DNA from: Plectrocnemia conspersa
Lineage: Eukaryota > Arthropoda > Insecta > Trichoptera > Polycentropodidae
Direction of reading: 5' to 3'
Length of the DNA stretch: 64,000 bases
Assembly: GCA_009617715.1 (NCBI GenBank)
Contig: VTFK01000112.1
Location: 310,001 to 374,000 of the forward strand
Position numbers and translations under genes: made by a program. Positions 23,400-34,398 of the stretch are shown here, piece after piece. Each line of letters opens with the position of its first letter. The first letter of the stretch is position 1. The notes below the pieces were generated by a model, which searched no databases, was not told the origin of the DNA, and saw nothing but the letters and a program-made list of their open reading frames with translations.

Positions 23400-24213
23400 C
23401 CTAGATCGTTCCGTTACGAGCGACGACCCGCATTATATCAGCCAACGGACAACTCATAACTGGGTACTTTCTTAGATGTTATCTAATAGACGACATTCTA
23501 CAATAATTATATACGTATGTATATGTGATTACATACCTGGAATAATCAATAGCCAACATATTTAAGAGTGGGTTATTTTTAATTCCGATGTGCCAAAATA
23601 TGTAACTAGGTCATGGTTTTTTAGCAATTTTTCTTTTGTGCAATCATTTCTTTTTCGGAACAACCAAATTTGGGATATTCAGTTACATCAAACCTATGTA
23701 ATTTGTTCTTTATAAAAAGATAAGACTTGCTGAAATGATTCACTTTTAGTTTATATTTACCAATTTTACGCTATCGCCATATAGGTCTTCAAATTGTTCT
23801 ATCATTGCTTCTGAAAAATAATTAAAAACAAACCTTTATCAAGAGCTAAACATTAAATACATTATTACTTCCAATATAATACATAAATGAAATTTAAACG
23901 ACAACTAAAGAACAAAATTAACATAAATTACCGTAGAGGAACAAGTAGATTAGCACCAATTCTTAAACTGATTGTTTTTAGTTAACTTTGCCATGAATAT
24001 CTTTAATTGCCAAATCACTGCTGTTTGTCTTTTAATATTAGATCCTAGAAAGTCAATAGTAATTTTGTTAGAATAACCGTGATATATTATTCATATAACC
24101 AAACACTTTCTGGCACACTCATAATTTAAACTTTTCTTTATATTGTCTATAATTCCAATGCTACACCAATTTGAATCATCTTCAACTAACACTTTGTAAG
24201 AAAAATGCTGTGT
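23400..24213 (-). pseudogene. Unidentified multi-exon gene relic in repeat copy 1
   Basis: Read on the minus strand, in order: (1) 24213-24091, an open frame SYKVLVEDDSNWCSIGIIDN onward, 40 codons; (2) 24044-23932, with acceptor TTTCTAG and donor GTAATT, reading SNIKRQTAVIWQLKIF then MAKLTKNNQFKNWC; (3) 23810-23761, 50 nt with acceptor TTTTTCAG and donor GTAAAT, reading AMIEQFEDLYGDSVKL; (4) 23605-23537, acceptor CCTAG and donor GTATGT, reading YIFWHIGIKNNPLLNMLAID then YSR; (5) from 23497, acceptor TTGTAG, reading MSSIR then a stop, with SCPLADI further on. Segments 3-5 recur in copy 2 with mostly conservative changes. They do not all join in one frame and copy 1 has an early stop in segment 5, so I call it a relic. 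The HIGIKNNPLLNMLAIDY segment is faintly like the hAT C-terminal region; the family is otherwise unknown. Confidence 0.45.
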
Positions 24214-24420
24214 TTATAACATATTTCACTGTTTATTTAATCGCACTAAGCTGTATCCCGGCGCGCCTTTGACAGATGATGGAAGTGTCAAATGTAAACA
24301 AATCTGACGGTTGAGGGAAATCCCGGGTGCTTGCGCGCTTGAGAACGAACGACGCAATTGATTTTATCGATTCAAATTGTAAAACACATCTCAAAATATG
24401 TAGAAAAATCATCAAGTCCT

Positions 24421-25120
24421 AAAAAAAATATTTTGATAATTAAAAAAAAATGTTTAGTTTCTAAGGGATTTTAAATATAATATTATTATTGTAAATTTGT
24501 ATTAGCTTCTCCATAGAGAAAAAAAGTGAAATTAAATTTTGGCAAACGTTGACAATTTAAATTTATTTTTCTTAGATAATTTTTTAAATTTTCCCGCTGC
24601 ATGAATGCTACATATAAAAAACCTTAAAAAATTGTATTTTTTTTAATAAATATTTTTTAATAAAAATATACAAAGTTCTCAAAATTATTAAAGTACATAT
24701 TGTGCTTACTGTTCATTTTTGGTCTAAAACAACAGATTAGGTGGTCGATATTATCAGTTCATTGTTCCTTTCTAATTTGTGAATTTGATTAAAAACTGGC
24801 TTTTATATTTGCACATAAAACATATACTTTTTTAAATTATAAAGTAACTTATGGTGTAACTAAAAAACGTTCTTATTACTGAAATTTAAATTTATGATAA
24901 AATTCAATTCAAGAAAACGGGCAATCAAACACCTAAAATACGCTCAATAAAACACAATCAATGACTTATAATCGCTCACATTGCACCAACTATAGGTAAT
25001 CGATTGTGTTGTAGGGTTAGTAAAATGTAACAAAATATTTTTTAATATTATATTATATATATAGTATATAATAGCATATCCAAATACACCTTAATAAAGA
25101 CTACATATTTTAAAACGTGA
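24421..25120. other. AT-rich intergenic DNA, no gene seen
   Basis: Low-complexity sequence. Nothing is recognisable up to the pogo-like end at 25123. Confidence 0.5.
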
Positions 25121-25560
25121 TACAGTGAAATCTCTTTGTAACGAATTGCGAAATAACAGAATTCCCAGTATAACGAACCTTAATCTAATTTGTCCCCAAA
25201 AAACTTTCATACAAAATATGTTTATTGTAATGAAGACTGATCTCAGTATAACGAAATATTTTGATCTGAATTTAAGAATTACGTTACAACTTGACACAAA
25301 ATTTTTTCAAATTCAGTTTGACCTTGACTTGGCGTGTGCCGGATGTGTTCACAAGCATCAGTCAATGTGTTTTGCCGACCTTCAAACTTTTTTTATAAAA
25401 CATTTTTTTAACAAATTTTATTGTGTTCATTACAATATCCTTAAAAATGGACAAAAAACGATCTGTCAATCTTATAAGAGGTTATTTTAATGCTGTAGTG
25501 ATATGCTAATTAAAAATAAAATATATAATGTAACAAATTTTCAGTATAACGAATTTTTTT
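25121..25560 (+). mobile_element. pogo/Tigger-like transposon remnant
   Basis: A TA dinucleotide is followed at 25123 by CAGTGAAATCTCTTTGTAAC, the characteristic pogo/Tigger terminal pattern (CAGT-G-AA-CTC...-TAACGAA). The motif CAGTATAACGAA recurs at about 25167, 25244 and 25542, as in the inner part of such ends. A short start at 25447 reads MDKKRSVNLIRGYF, like the first residues of pogo-type transposases, and then stops. The 121-codon ORF across 25125-25490 is just this leader sequence and has no domain. The body is deleted and the right end is not clear. Confidence 0.6.
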
Positions 25561-26540
25561 TCTTCTTATTTTAATAATTTTCTGATTCCCACGCAGAACG
25601 ATTTATTCTTATCTTATTATAAATGTAGTTCTTAGATCACTAAAGCAAAGATAATGCCAATTACAGTAGTTAATATTTTTTTTTGTCAATCAAATATTTC
25701 CGACTTTTATTTAAAGCTTCCAAAAGGCATGCATATTTCAAAACATTTTCACTCTATCTTATTTAGCGGTATAAAAAAATAGTAGTTGTAAAACTTAAAA
25801 AAATGACTATAAAAATTCCCGAAACATTTGCTGCTTTCTAGACTTGTCATTTTTCTCAAGAAAAAACACTACTTGCAATACATGTTGTCGTCAAGATTTA
25901 AGTAACCATGTATTCTACATTGGTAGAAAATATATTGTAGATCACATTAATTTTTTTTTGGATATTCAGTGAGTCATAAGATAATCAGAGGCAAAATATC
26001 CATATTCCTTAAAATATAAATATCTTTTTTGTCTGTTATAATAGTGAGGAAATTTCATGGTACTTAGATTACATATTTCCGATTCTTATTCTAAAATGTC
26101 AAGTATCAATGTGCTACATAAAATTGTAAGTGTGACAATATTGTTGAAATTTTTCACTTTGTGCATCACAATGCCGAGCATAATGAAAGTACAACTTTTA
26201 ATGATCATTAAATAAATTGCCAAAATCATATGAAAATCTCGCAGGATCTGGATTTCTCGAATATTTTTAAACAATATGTGATATTTTTTTATTTATTTTT
26301 TTAGATAATAATAAACTTCCTAGAAATCGAAAAATAATGAATTAATATTAATTTAAAAAACTTTTTTAAGAATAATAAAAGACTACCGAATCGAGTAAAC
26401 ATCAAATGATAAATCGTCATTGTGCAACACAAATTTTACGCCAACATTTTCACTGAACCGAAAACAAGTCATAACCATTGCTTACGCGAAAAATTGTGTC
26501 ACATATGAACATTTCCAACTATGAAAACATTATGCACCCC
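25561..26540. other. AT-rich intergenic DNA, no gene seen
   Basis: Nothing supportable; a few short ORFs with low-complexity composition. Confidence 0.5.
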
Positions 26541-26555
26541 ATATATGTATATATA

Positions 26556-26616
<61 letters not shown>
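26541..26616. repeat. (TA)n microsatellite
   Basis: About 75 bp of TA/AT dinucleotides with two G interruptions near the ends. The 60-codon ORF over it is an artefact of the repeat. Confidence 0.9.
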
Positions 26617-26679
26617 CAAAAAAATTTACCACTCCGCCAAACAACGGTCATTGTTTTTAATCGAAATATTACATCATCC

Positions 26680-26940
26680 TTCGCTTTACTTTGAAATACA
26701 CTTTTAATAGTGATAATGCAAAGCCCATTAAACGACTCTATTGATGATCACTGACATGGAACGCAATTCAAAGTGTTTCATTAGTCCCGGTGCACCAGGT
26801 GAGCCGTCCGGGCAGGTGCATTAATTTATTAACTGTGGGTGGTGTGATAAATTGACATTGTTTGCAAAATACTGTGTTGTTGAGTACTTGAGAGGTAATC
26901 CGAGATGGGTGAGAGAAATCCTATCGGGTCATGTGTGAGA
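26680..26940. other. Complex non-coding block with paired CAGGTG sites
   Basis: Higher-GC unique sequence with two CAGGTG E-boxes 17 bp apart (26796-26801 and 26813-26818), followed by 'cattaatttattaac'. Candidate enhancer-type element about 7.6 kb from the homeobox gene. The sequence shows only the motifs. Confidence 0.3.
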
Positions 26941-27229
26941 CGTTAATTATTTTCTGAAGCACAAACTGCTATATATGATCTTGAACAATCGGTAAAACTG
27001 CATCGAAAACTGAGATCATGGGGTGTATTTATACGTAGAAAATTTATATACCTTTTGTGTATCGGCGAAAGCGGGTTAAATGTTATGGTGGAAGTTGTGA
27101 GTTTGAGCTCAGTTCTATGCAATGTAGTATTGAACTCGCTTATCAAAGCAGGATAAATTGGGATAGTTTTAAAGTAATATGATATAATATGACTGCCGCA
27201 AATTCATATGTTAAGTTAGTACTAATTAT

Positions 27230-27400
27230 ATAACTAGCACGATAAACCAAATGTAAAGTGGGTGACTAAAACCTGATTCTCATATGAACCCTAGTGTTTT
27301 AAAAAAAAATTAAATCGTGTCTGAATTAGTAATAATTATAAAATTAAAATCGCAATCAATCATCACAGACTGCGTTTTCTTAGATTTTCCTAATCTCACA
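27230..27400 (+). repeat. SINE family fragment (copy 1 of 3)
   Basis: Shares 'tagcacgataaa', a degenerate B-box-like 'ctgattct', 'atgaaccctagtgtttt', 'tcgtgtctga' and 'tagattttcct' with the copies at 28850-29300 and 53825-53945. The order of landmarks and A+T tail suggest one tRNA-derived SINE family. Confidence 0.5.
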
Positions 27401-28845
27401 AATTAATATTGTGATGAATATTTAAACTAAAATTATAAATAAGCTAAAGTGTGCCTAATGATGTTTATTGATTGTACGCTGTAATTATAAGACTGATTTC
27501 AGTTTGGTGTCTTACTGTTAACTTGAAGGTATTGATAGTGTTAACACCGTTCTAACGCCTGTTATGATACAGTAGAAGATTTACAATAAATTTATTTAAC
27601 ATAGGGCCGATCTGTTTAGGAACAGACATTCCTTACTAACATACATGTTTTAGTTATTCCTGAAAAAAATAATTTAACTAAATTACGAATCAATAACAAT
27701 ATTTTGTTGTATTAATTTTTGTACATACAATTTAACTTTTCCCACTTACCGATAGTATATTGAAAGCTGCTTAAGCCTTCGTAATCCATGGATTAAGATT
27801 AAATAATTTTAGCAGTACCAATGATGTACCGTTATGACAATTAGCGGTGTCTTTGTGACACCAAATAAAGGGAATGCGATGTCATCTGTAAATGTCGCAA
27901 ACACTCCAAAGGGTTGAGATGCGCTAAGATAAGGTCATAGAACACGTATTCCCAGCATCCAATAACATCACGGGCTAAACACTCCAAATCACAATACCTT
28001 CTTGACACAAACACTAGTCGGCTTCTTTTGAACCGCCCCCGTTCAATGATATCTCGCAGAAAATCGCAATAACTAGACTCACTCAAGATCCCTTTGAGTT
28101 ACACCGAATTCCCATGCAATAATAACATATTTCTTGGCCGACAATAACGTTTTTTTATTTATTTAATTATTCAATTTTACGTTGCTGCTGCTAAAAATAA
28201 AAAAGATCATGTATTATAAAATGTAGTGTCGAATAAAGTCGGTAAACAAATTAAACAATTATTTTGACGTTTGTCAGTTACAATTAAGGGGTTAAACCTA
28301 TGGGTTTAGCCGCTAATGCATTTCCAGCGTAAGTCGGGAAAGTCGGGTTAATATTTGATTTAATACAAACGGGCGAATTCTATGAAACTCTTTGAGTGAT
28401 GTTTGCATTGTGACAGTAGCTTCATAATGAACAAAACATAGCGAAAAGGAGTTTTAGATGAGCACGAAATAAACTATTCAACTGGCGAACAATTGAGAAA
28501 CTGCGAGTGGTTCTTTTGGTTATGCAGAAACGGTTATTAAAATTTTAGAACTTTAAAATGTAGTAGATGAGATAAAAGAGAATGTGAATGAAGATATGAG
28601 TATAATCACATATACTTGTAAGATTTACACATTTCTTTGTAAACTTCTACACATTTTGTGAAAATATTTTTTATCTCTTTTTCGCTTTTTAAATTATATA
28701 ATAGATATTTATTAATGAATTTTCTTTATTTCTAGTTAATAGCTTTCGATTTATAGACTACAAAACATGCTAATTAGATCAATCGTAGTTATGTATTTTA
28801 ACTTTGCAAAATAATTCCTCAATATCATAGTTTAAACAAATTTTG
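27401..28845. other. Intergenic DNA with two complex blocks
   Basis: 27835-28140 is GC-richer and holds an 81-codon minus-strand ORF (28086-27841; reads CDFLRDIIERGRFKRSRLVF, no domain recognised). 28265-28440 is non-repetitive with 'ccgctaatgcatttccagcg'. The rest is AT-rich. Confidence 0.3.
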
Positions 28846-28849
28846 AATA

Positions 28850-29300
28850 CTAGCACGATAAATCAGTGACATAAATTGATGAAAAAATGTATGCAATACT
28901 TGAGTTTCAGTGGCGTAGCTAGGGTATGTGGTGCTCAGGGTGATCCTTAAATTTGCCCCCCCCCCCCTATACATTTTTGGCATGGTCATAAAATCAGCAT
29001 TTCTTTTAATAATTAATTGGTTATTGTTAAGCTCTTGCTATTCGTGGATATATATTTATATATATTAGTGCATTTAGGGTTAAATACCACACTAGACGAT
29101 CCCATCGCAAATATGCCGCCCCCAAGCAAGTGCCGCCCGGGGCGGCCCGCCCCATCGCCCCACCATAGCTGCGCCACTGCTGGGTTTGAATCCTGTATAA
29201 ATCTTAGTGTTTTTTTTTTTAATTTCTATTGTGTCTGTAAGAACGAAATTGGTGATTATTATATCACTTATGAATTTCGTCATGATTATTTAAAATTGGT
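28850..29300 (+). repeat. SINE family fragment (copy 2 of 3), split by a MITE
   Basis: The left part 28850-28907 starts with 'tagcacgataaatca'. The right part 29180-29300 continues with 'tgggtttgaatcctgtataa' (B-box-like), 'cttagtgtttt' and 'ttgtgtctg'. The two halves match the other SINE copies once the 272-bp MITE between them is removed. Confidence 0.5.
28900..29187. mobile_element. hAT-like MITE with CAGTGGCGTAG ends
   Basis: The element spans 28908-29179 (272 bp). The left end is CAGTGGCGTAGCTAGGG; the right end is the inverse, with 'catagctgcgccactg'. Flanking octamers are ttgagttt and ctgggttt (6 of 8 identical), compatible with an aged hAT-type 8-bp duplication. Inside are a poly-C tract near the left end and a GC-rich 'gccgcccggggcggcccgcc' near the right. 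A 112-codon ORF crossing it is not a gene. A second copy lies at 35559 in the opposite orientation. Confidence 0.75.
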
Positions 29301-30125
29301 CGTGCATATATGCCGTAGTCGACCGCGAAGCTGTTTGTGGTCGCCCGTATTTTAGTTTGATACGTTCCTCGTACTATAATGTTTGTTTAAAAAAAATCAT
29401 AATCATATTTATATGAACCAATATTAAAGTATATCCAACTAATACGCGACAATAATTGTAGTAGCATGTAAGGATTGTGTCGATTGTGTTCCGGGTCTGA
29501 AATTTGTCTGAAATTAATACAACTTTTTGTAAAGATAAAATTAAAAATTAGAGAAAGTAGAAATAAGCAGCTCATTGATTTAATACATTTTTTTATAAAA
29601 GCCCGACTATGATAGCAATGAAAACTATATTTAAAGTTGCTCCCAAAAAAATATTAGAGACACTTTTTTCTTATTTAGATAGTTTGGAATCGTATAATAT
29701 AATGAATATTAAAAATATCACTGATTACAATTTCATTATGATGACATTGATAATTAAAAAATAATTTAAGGAACAATTAAATAATAAATGTTGTTGACAA
29801 TATGATACTTGCAGGCTACTTAGTCAATGTAGCCTGCAAGGCGTAAAAACTCAAATAACAGTTAATTAAAAAAGCGCTTATTCACACATGTATAAATATG
29901 AAAAAATAATAAATTCGTTGTTTTATAATATGAGTAAATTCTTTATCTCTAAATGGGACATGATTACCTCTAGTAACTCTTTCTGGTCTTAGTGAGTTTA
30001 AACAGGCATTTACAGTTTCAATTTTAATTTTGGAAGCTAAATTAAATCTTATAAAACCGGATAAAAAATTATAAAATTGATAGTGCTGGTGTTCAACTAA
30101 AAATATAAATTTGTGTATATTATTC
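29301..30125. other. AT-rich intergenic DNA, no gene seen
   Basis: One small inverted pair near 29811-29840 ('gcaggctacttagtcaatgt' / 'agcctgc'). Nothing else. Confidence 0.45.
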
Positions 30126-30690
30126 GAATTTAAATTGAACCCCTCAGGGTACCGCCACTGAATTCACGTTATCTAACATGTCCGAAACGTATCTGAGCAA
30201 ATGTTTACATTCCACATTAGTCCCTCGCACGGAGTTGAAACCCATAAGTGTGTTTGTAGCCCATTTGGAATAGTATTACTATATTTCAAGTTGGCACCCG
30301 ATGATATTCAGCAAGTGCCGCATTCGGAATATTAAAAATTCCGCAAGGATGTGTCGCCACCCGACCATGGGTCTAGCCTTCTTAGAGGGTCGGTTATTTT
30401 TGAATATTTTATCGGAGAGCTATGTACATACACGTATCTGGAAAAAGGAAGTAAGGAAAGCTTCGTTGAAGATATCTTTAGTATTCTACGAACGCGACGG
30501 TAATGATGCGCTCCACTTGCTCGGCGACAAACCGCCACGCGAATGCTTCCACATAAAAACCTCTCGTTTTTCGCCTAAACTTGGTTATAAATAACCTTTT
30601 AGCTAATTTGGCCCATTTTATTGTAGTTGCCGAAAAGAGGTTTATGGACACCAAAAGTGCTCAGAAAATCACGAACATTATATCTAAAAT
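30126..30690. other. Complex GC-richer block downstream of the homeobox gene
   Basis: About 560 bp of unique sequence well above background in complexity, carrying a 97-codon plus ORF (30301-30594) and a 68-codon minus ORF in the same stretch. Neither has a recognisable domain, and neither strand has a convincing exon boundary. It lies 3 kb beyond the 3' end of the homeobox gene, so an enhancer or an unrecognised exon are both possible. Confidence 0.3.
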
Positions 30691-33400
30691 ATTTTTTGAG
30701 GTAAATTAAAAACAATAATTTAAAAAGTTGGCGAGCCCTGAAAATAACTGCTTGTGCTCTATTGAAAATGCTTAAAATGCACCACCTATACTTCAGAATT
30801 GAAAACGTGAATTGCTTTTCAATATAAGTTTATAATATTTTATAGTAGTATAATTTAATCATACTACAATATATAGATTGATCGAATATATATTTAAATA
30901 GTTTTATTTTAAAGATAGAATACAGTGGAAAAAAATTTTGGCAGTAAAAATAATAACCAAAACAGCGCAAATTGATTTGCTTGTTGGTAATATTATCATT
31001 GTGGCATTGTGAAATTACGATTTATAAAATCGCTGAAATATTATTTGCGATATTATAATTTGTGTCAATTTTTGTTCGGAAATGTATAAAATAATATCAA
31101 TGAAATTATAACTTATGAAAATTAATTATTACTATTTTAATTTTTTTAATATGATTTTATAAAATTAATTATTTAAGTATAATTGTAAAAACATGTTATA
31201 ATATAAACATAAAATCATAATCTTTGGAAATATAATAGAAATCTTATGCAAAAGAATTTCATTTTTAAAAGAGAGTTTGAAACTGTTTTAAAGTCATTTT
31301 GTAGAATAATTTTTATGTCATTTTGTAGAATAATTTTTAATATGTATATGTATAATCGTGTTATGATTTTAAGTATGATATAAAGGCAATAAAATATATG
31401 TGCGCAAAATTTGTTTTAATTCATATTTTTAAAATGCACATTAATAAATTTCTCTAAAAATCTTTCGATCAATAAATTAATAAGTAAAGTGTTTTTAATG
31501 GAAAATATTAGGAAATTAGAAAAGCATAACTAAAGAGTTAATTATATATTTTATTAAATTTAAAATAAAAACTGTACAATAAAAATGATATATGTATATA
31601 AAAATGTAAGCTATCAACTAATGAGCTAAACAAACAGCAATTAATTATATAAATTAAAAATATAAATTCAGTACAAATTATCTATACTTCAATTAAAAAT
31701 ATTTTTACTAGTTCTTTTCTTCTAAAATAAAATGATATATATTAAAATATTTGATTATTAAAATTAAAATATTTTTATAAGCTGATTTGATTTATTATTT
31801 TTTTAATATTTGTTAGGGTTTTATATAAATAAATAAAACTTCAAAAGGTTGATAATAATTTGTAAATAATTTTTGGTAAAATCCAAGAGATTAAAAAAGT
31901 AAAATCTCAGGGACAGAAAATCCCAAAGATACTAGTTTTGGATTTACCGTTTTTTTATTATTATTAAAGATTATATTACTTAAGCTATCAATACATTTTT
32001 TTTAAATGTCATTTAAATTTATTTAAATCTACCATAAACACAAAAAAAATTTAAGTGAGCCCGGGCTTCAAGGTAGGTTTTGCTCCTTGACTTTTAGATA
32101 GCCACTGTCTTCTACGACGATTGTTGTCGTACAACACCCATTTATTTATTTATCAAATGATCGAGAAAAGGCGACTAAGTTTCAATATACAGAAGCTCTT
32201 GTGACATACGGATATGCGCCGACTTATTTTTATCGCTCAATTTATGTGAAATCCATAAACATTGTTTCCAAGCCTTCCAAATCTTCTAAATGTGTCATGC
32301 ACTGTTGAATTTAACAGGACTATTCTTGATATCGAATATTCAGTTCAATATTTAAAACCATCTTTGCCATTTATGAATCATTTTTACTTCACAAATGTTT
32401 TTTATGGTCGTAGTCTCTGATTTTTTTAAATAAATTCATATAACATGCAATTATTTATAAATTGTTTATTTTGCAAAAATTCTGCTATGCATATTTTGCT
32501 TCTTATATATACATATATTTTATTTTCAATATCGAAATGATGTGCACTAACACAAATATGACGAAAAAAATTTCACTGCATAAAACACAACTGACATTTT
32601 AAAACTTAAATTAAAAAAAATATATCTATTTCGGGATTACCTAAAAATTTTTTTTTAAAAAACAAGCAGTTTGTTCTTTAGAATTTTTTTATTAATGTTA
32701 TACATCTGCTTTAATTTTCAATATAATTAATAGTACATTTCAATGCTTATAACTTATTTTTAATAATCAGTCTTCTGCTTTAAATTATGGAATTTTACTG
32801 GAAATTTCTTGAATTAAATTGGAGTAATTGGAAATACCCAAGATTGCATTACCCTATATGATAATATACTATTTATAAAATTTAGTATTTATTTATTTTA
32901 GCTGATCTTAAAATATAATAAAAAATAATTTGCTGTATTTGATTATGTCATGAGGTTAATAGATATGATTAAAACTCAATCAATGTATTATTTATTTATT
33001 CGTTGCTTGAGATTAATTGTTTTTTAATATTTAATAATTGGCAGTTCTATATTTTTAATTGCTAGTTATTTTTTTTTATTATTTATTAAATTACTTATTT
33101 TTAATATTGATATTGATGAACTCACATTTTTATGATTAATATACAGTTATGTTATAAAATCAACCTATAACAAGAGTTTATCGAGCAAACACGAATGGCA
33201 GCCGAAAATGCAAATCTCATATAATACTTTTATAGGCATTCAGCATAAATTGAACGGTAAATTTATATAGTACCACCCGTCGAAGCGTTAAATATTTACA
33301 GGAGAAATTCACAACGTAGAACTTCACTATGACGTCTAGCAGCGAACTTGCTCCATAAATTTTGTACCTTCTAACCTTATGCTGCAATGTCGATGTGTGT
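30691..33400. other. AT-rich intergenic DNA downstream of the homeobox gene
   Basis: Mostly low-complexity. A 25-bp unit 'gtcattttgtagaataattt' is tandemly doubled at 31291-31340. The stretch 33180-33370 is more complex and contains the POU-type octamer ATGCAAAT ('cgaaaatgcaaatctcat'). Confidence 0.45.
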
Positions 33401-33408
33401 GTATGAAA

Positions 33409-33414
33409 TTTATT
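33409..33414 (-). terminator. Candidate poly(A) signal of the homeobox gene
   Basis: AATAAA on the minus strand about 210 nt beyond the stop codon. Other AATAAA occurrences exist in this AT-rich DNA, so the choice is by position. Confidence 0.3.
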
Positions 33415-33621
33415 GTAACTTATCCTTACCTATATATGTACATGAGATAGGATTTTATACATGAATAAAAAAATATTGAATTATATTAAAGTATAAAATA
33501 TATTTCTCAATATGTGAATAAAAATATAATATGTACAAAATAGCGTATTGTCATACTCACAAAATTAAAGCTTTCTAATACAAATATTTACATTAGTGTC
33601 TTTGTCACATTTTTTAATTAA

Positions 33622-34398
33622 TTAGTAATTACACTTATTCATATCGTCCATTTCTAACACTTCAATAAACGAATGATCTTCGTCACAAGAGTTCTCAGAT
33701 CTAGAAGATCTTCTGCTTCCGTAGCTTCTCGAGCAGGAATATTTTGAATTTGCAGCTGAAGATCCGGATGGTAAGTCTTCTTTCTTGTATTTGACCCTCC
33801 TGTTCTGGAACCAGATCTTGACTTGCTTTTCAGAGAGGCGCAGATTAGTGGCAATCTCAATCCTTCTCAATCGAGATAAATACATGATCTTCTTGAATTC
33901 TCGCTCGAGTTCTAAAAGTTGAGTACTGGTAAAAGCCGTTCTGATTCTCTTGCTCGAGTCTTCTTTAGATTCTAATCTTCTCTTTTCTTTTTTATCTTCT
34001 TGGTTTGTTCCCATCGGTGGAGTTGATCCTCTGCTTTCATCTCCGGAACAGACTGGAGACCTCGGCTGTGGAGATCTGCTGTATGGCGGTGAGTACGACG
34101 TGAAGGTATTCGTTGGTGATTTGTCGTTGATCTCGGACACTGACGCTGGAAGCATGTGAGACGGTTGCGGTCTGATGATTGGCATCGGTCTCGGTGGTAA
34201 GATACTCCTTGGCAGCAAGTGGTTGAAGATATGAGGGTTGTTGAATCCCAGAGAGTATAAATACGAGCTGAGATATGCAGGATGATGAGGAGGAATCGGC
34301 AACGGTGGCCGATACTCGGGAAGCGGTGTCCTCAGTAGAGTTTCCGGAGCCTTTGGCGAGTTACTGATCAGCGAGTCGACTAAGAATGACCGAGACAT
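33622..34398 (-). CDS. ind: Gsx-family homeobox transcription factor (intermediate neuroblasts defective ortholog)
   Basis: 258 codons in one uninterrupted exon. The protein opens with [11 protein letters not shown], the N-terminal motif typical of Gsx/Gsh proteins. A Pro-rich region follows ([18 protein letters not shown]), then Ser/Pro-rich sequence and a basic [10 protein letters not shown] run leading into the homeodomain at residues 149-208. The homeodomain reads [49 protein letters not shown], with Q50 and N51 present and helix 3 intact. Against the usual Gsx EFASNMYLSRL and YLNLSEKQ it has [11 protein letters not shown] and NLRLSEKQ. The C-terminal tail is Ser/Arg-rich, then acidic. 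The start at 34398 is chosen because it gives the conserved MSRSF; the frame upstream has only a GTG. In flies this factor specifies intermediate-column neuroblasts; the same role here is inferred. Vertebrate Gsx genes have an intron before the homeobox; none is seen here. Confidence 0.96.
   Translation of the reverse strand: MSRSFLVDSLISNSPKAPETLLRTPLPEYRPPLPIPPHHPAYLSSYLYSLGFNNPHIFNHLLPRSILPPRPMPIIRPQPSHMLPASVSEINDKSPTNTFTSYSPPYSRSPQPRSPVCSGDESRGSTPPMGTNQEDKKEKRRLESKEDSSKRIRTAFTSTQLLELEREFKKIMYLSRLRRIEIATNLRLSEKQVKIWFQNRRVKYKKEDLPSGSSAANSKYSCSRSYGSRRSSRSENSCDEDHSFIEVLEMDDMNKCNY

Larger units (their letters stand above)
22233..24420 (-). repeat. Exon-bearing dispersed repeat, copy 1
   Basis: This shares at least 22233-23880 with 36278-37385 in the same orientation. 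Both begin 'ctatctataatat-attattctaa-ccg-ttccggacgc', share 'gtaaacaaaggaaatatatt' and 'acaagatggc-gac', and continue to 'tcaagag-taaacatt'. The minus strand carries several splice-bounded exon-like segments (see the pseudogene entry). A GC-richer promoter-like stretch at 24240-24345 lies at the upstream (minus) side. The plus-strand 'acaagatggccgacatc' also matches the YY1/Pho-type AAGATGGC core-promoter motif. A Helitron-type start (TCTATCTATAATA) is conceivable, but no 3' Helitron hairpin was found. Confidence 0.6.

Noticed and set aside
25125..25490. 121-codon ORF as a gene
   Set aside because: It covers the pogo-like terminal sequence with its repeated CAGTATAACGAA motif; not protein coding.
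26478..26660. 60-codon plus ORF
   Set aside because: Produced by a TA microsatellite.
27841..28086. 81-codon minus ORF as a confirmed gene
   Set aside because: Composition is somewhat coding-like, but there is no recognised domain, second copy or exon boundary; mentioned only within the intergenic entry.
29017..29355. 112-codon ORF as a gene
   Set aside because: It runs through a MITE end and a SINE tail.
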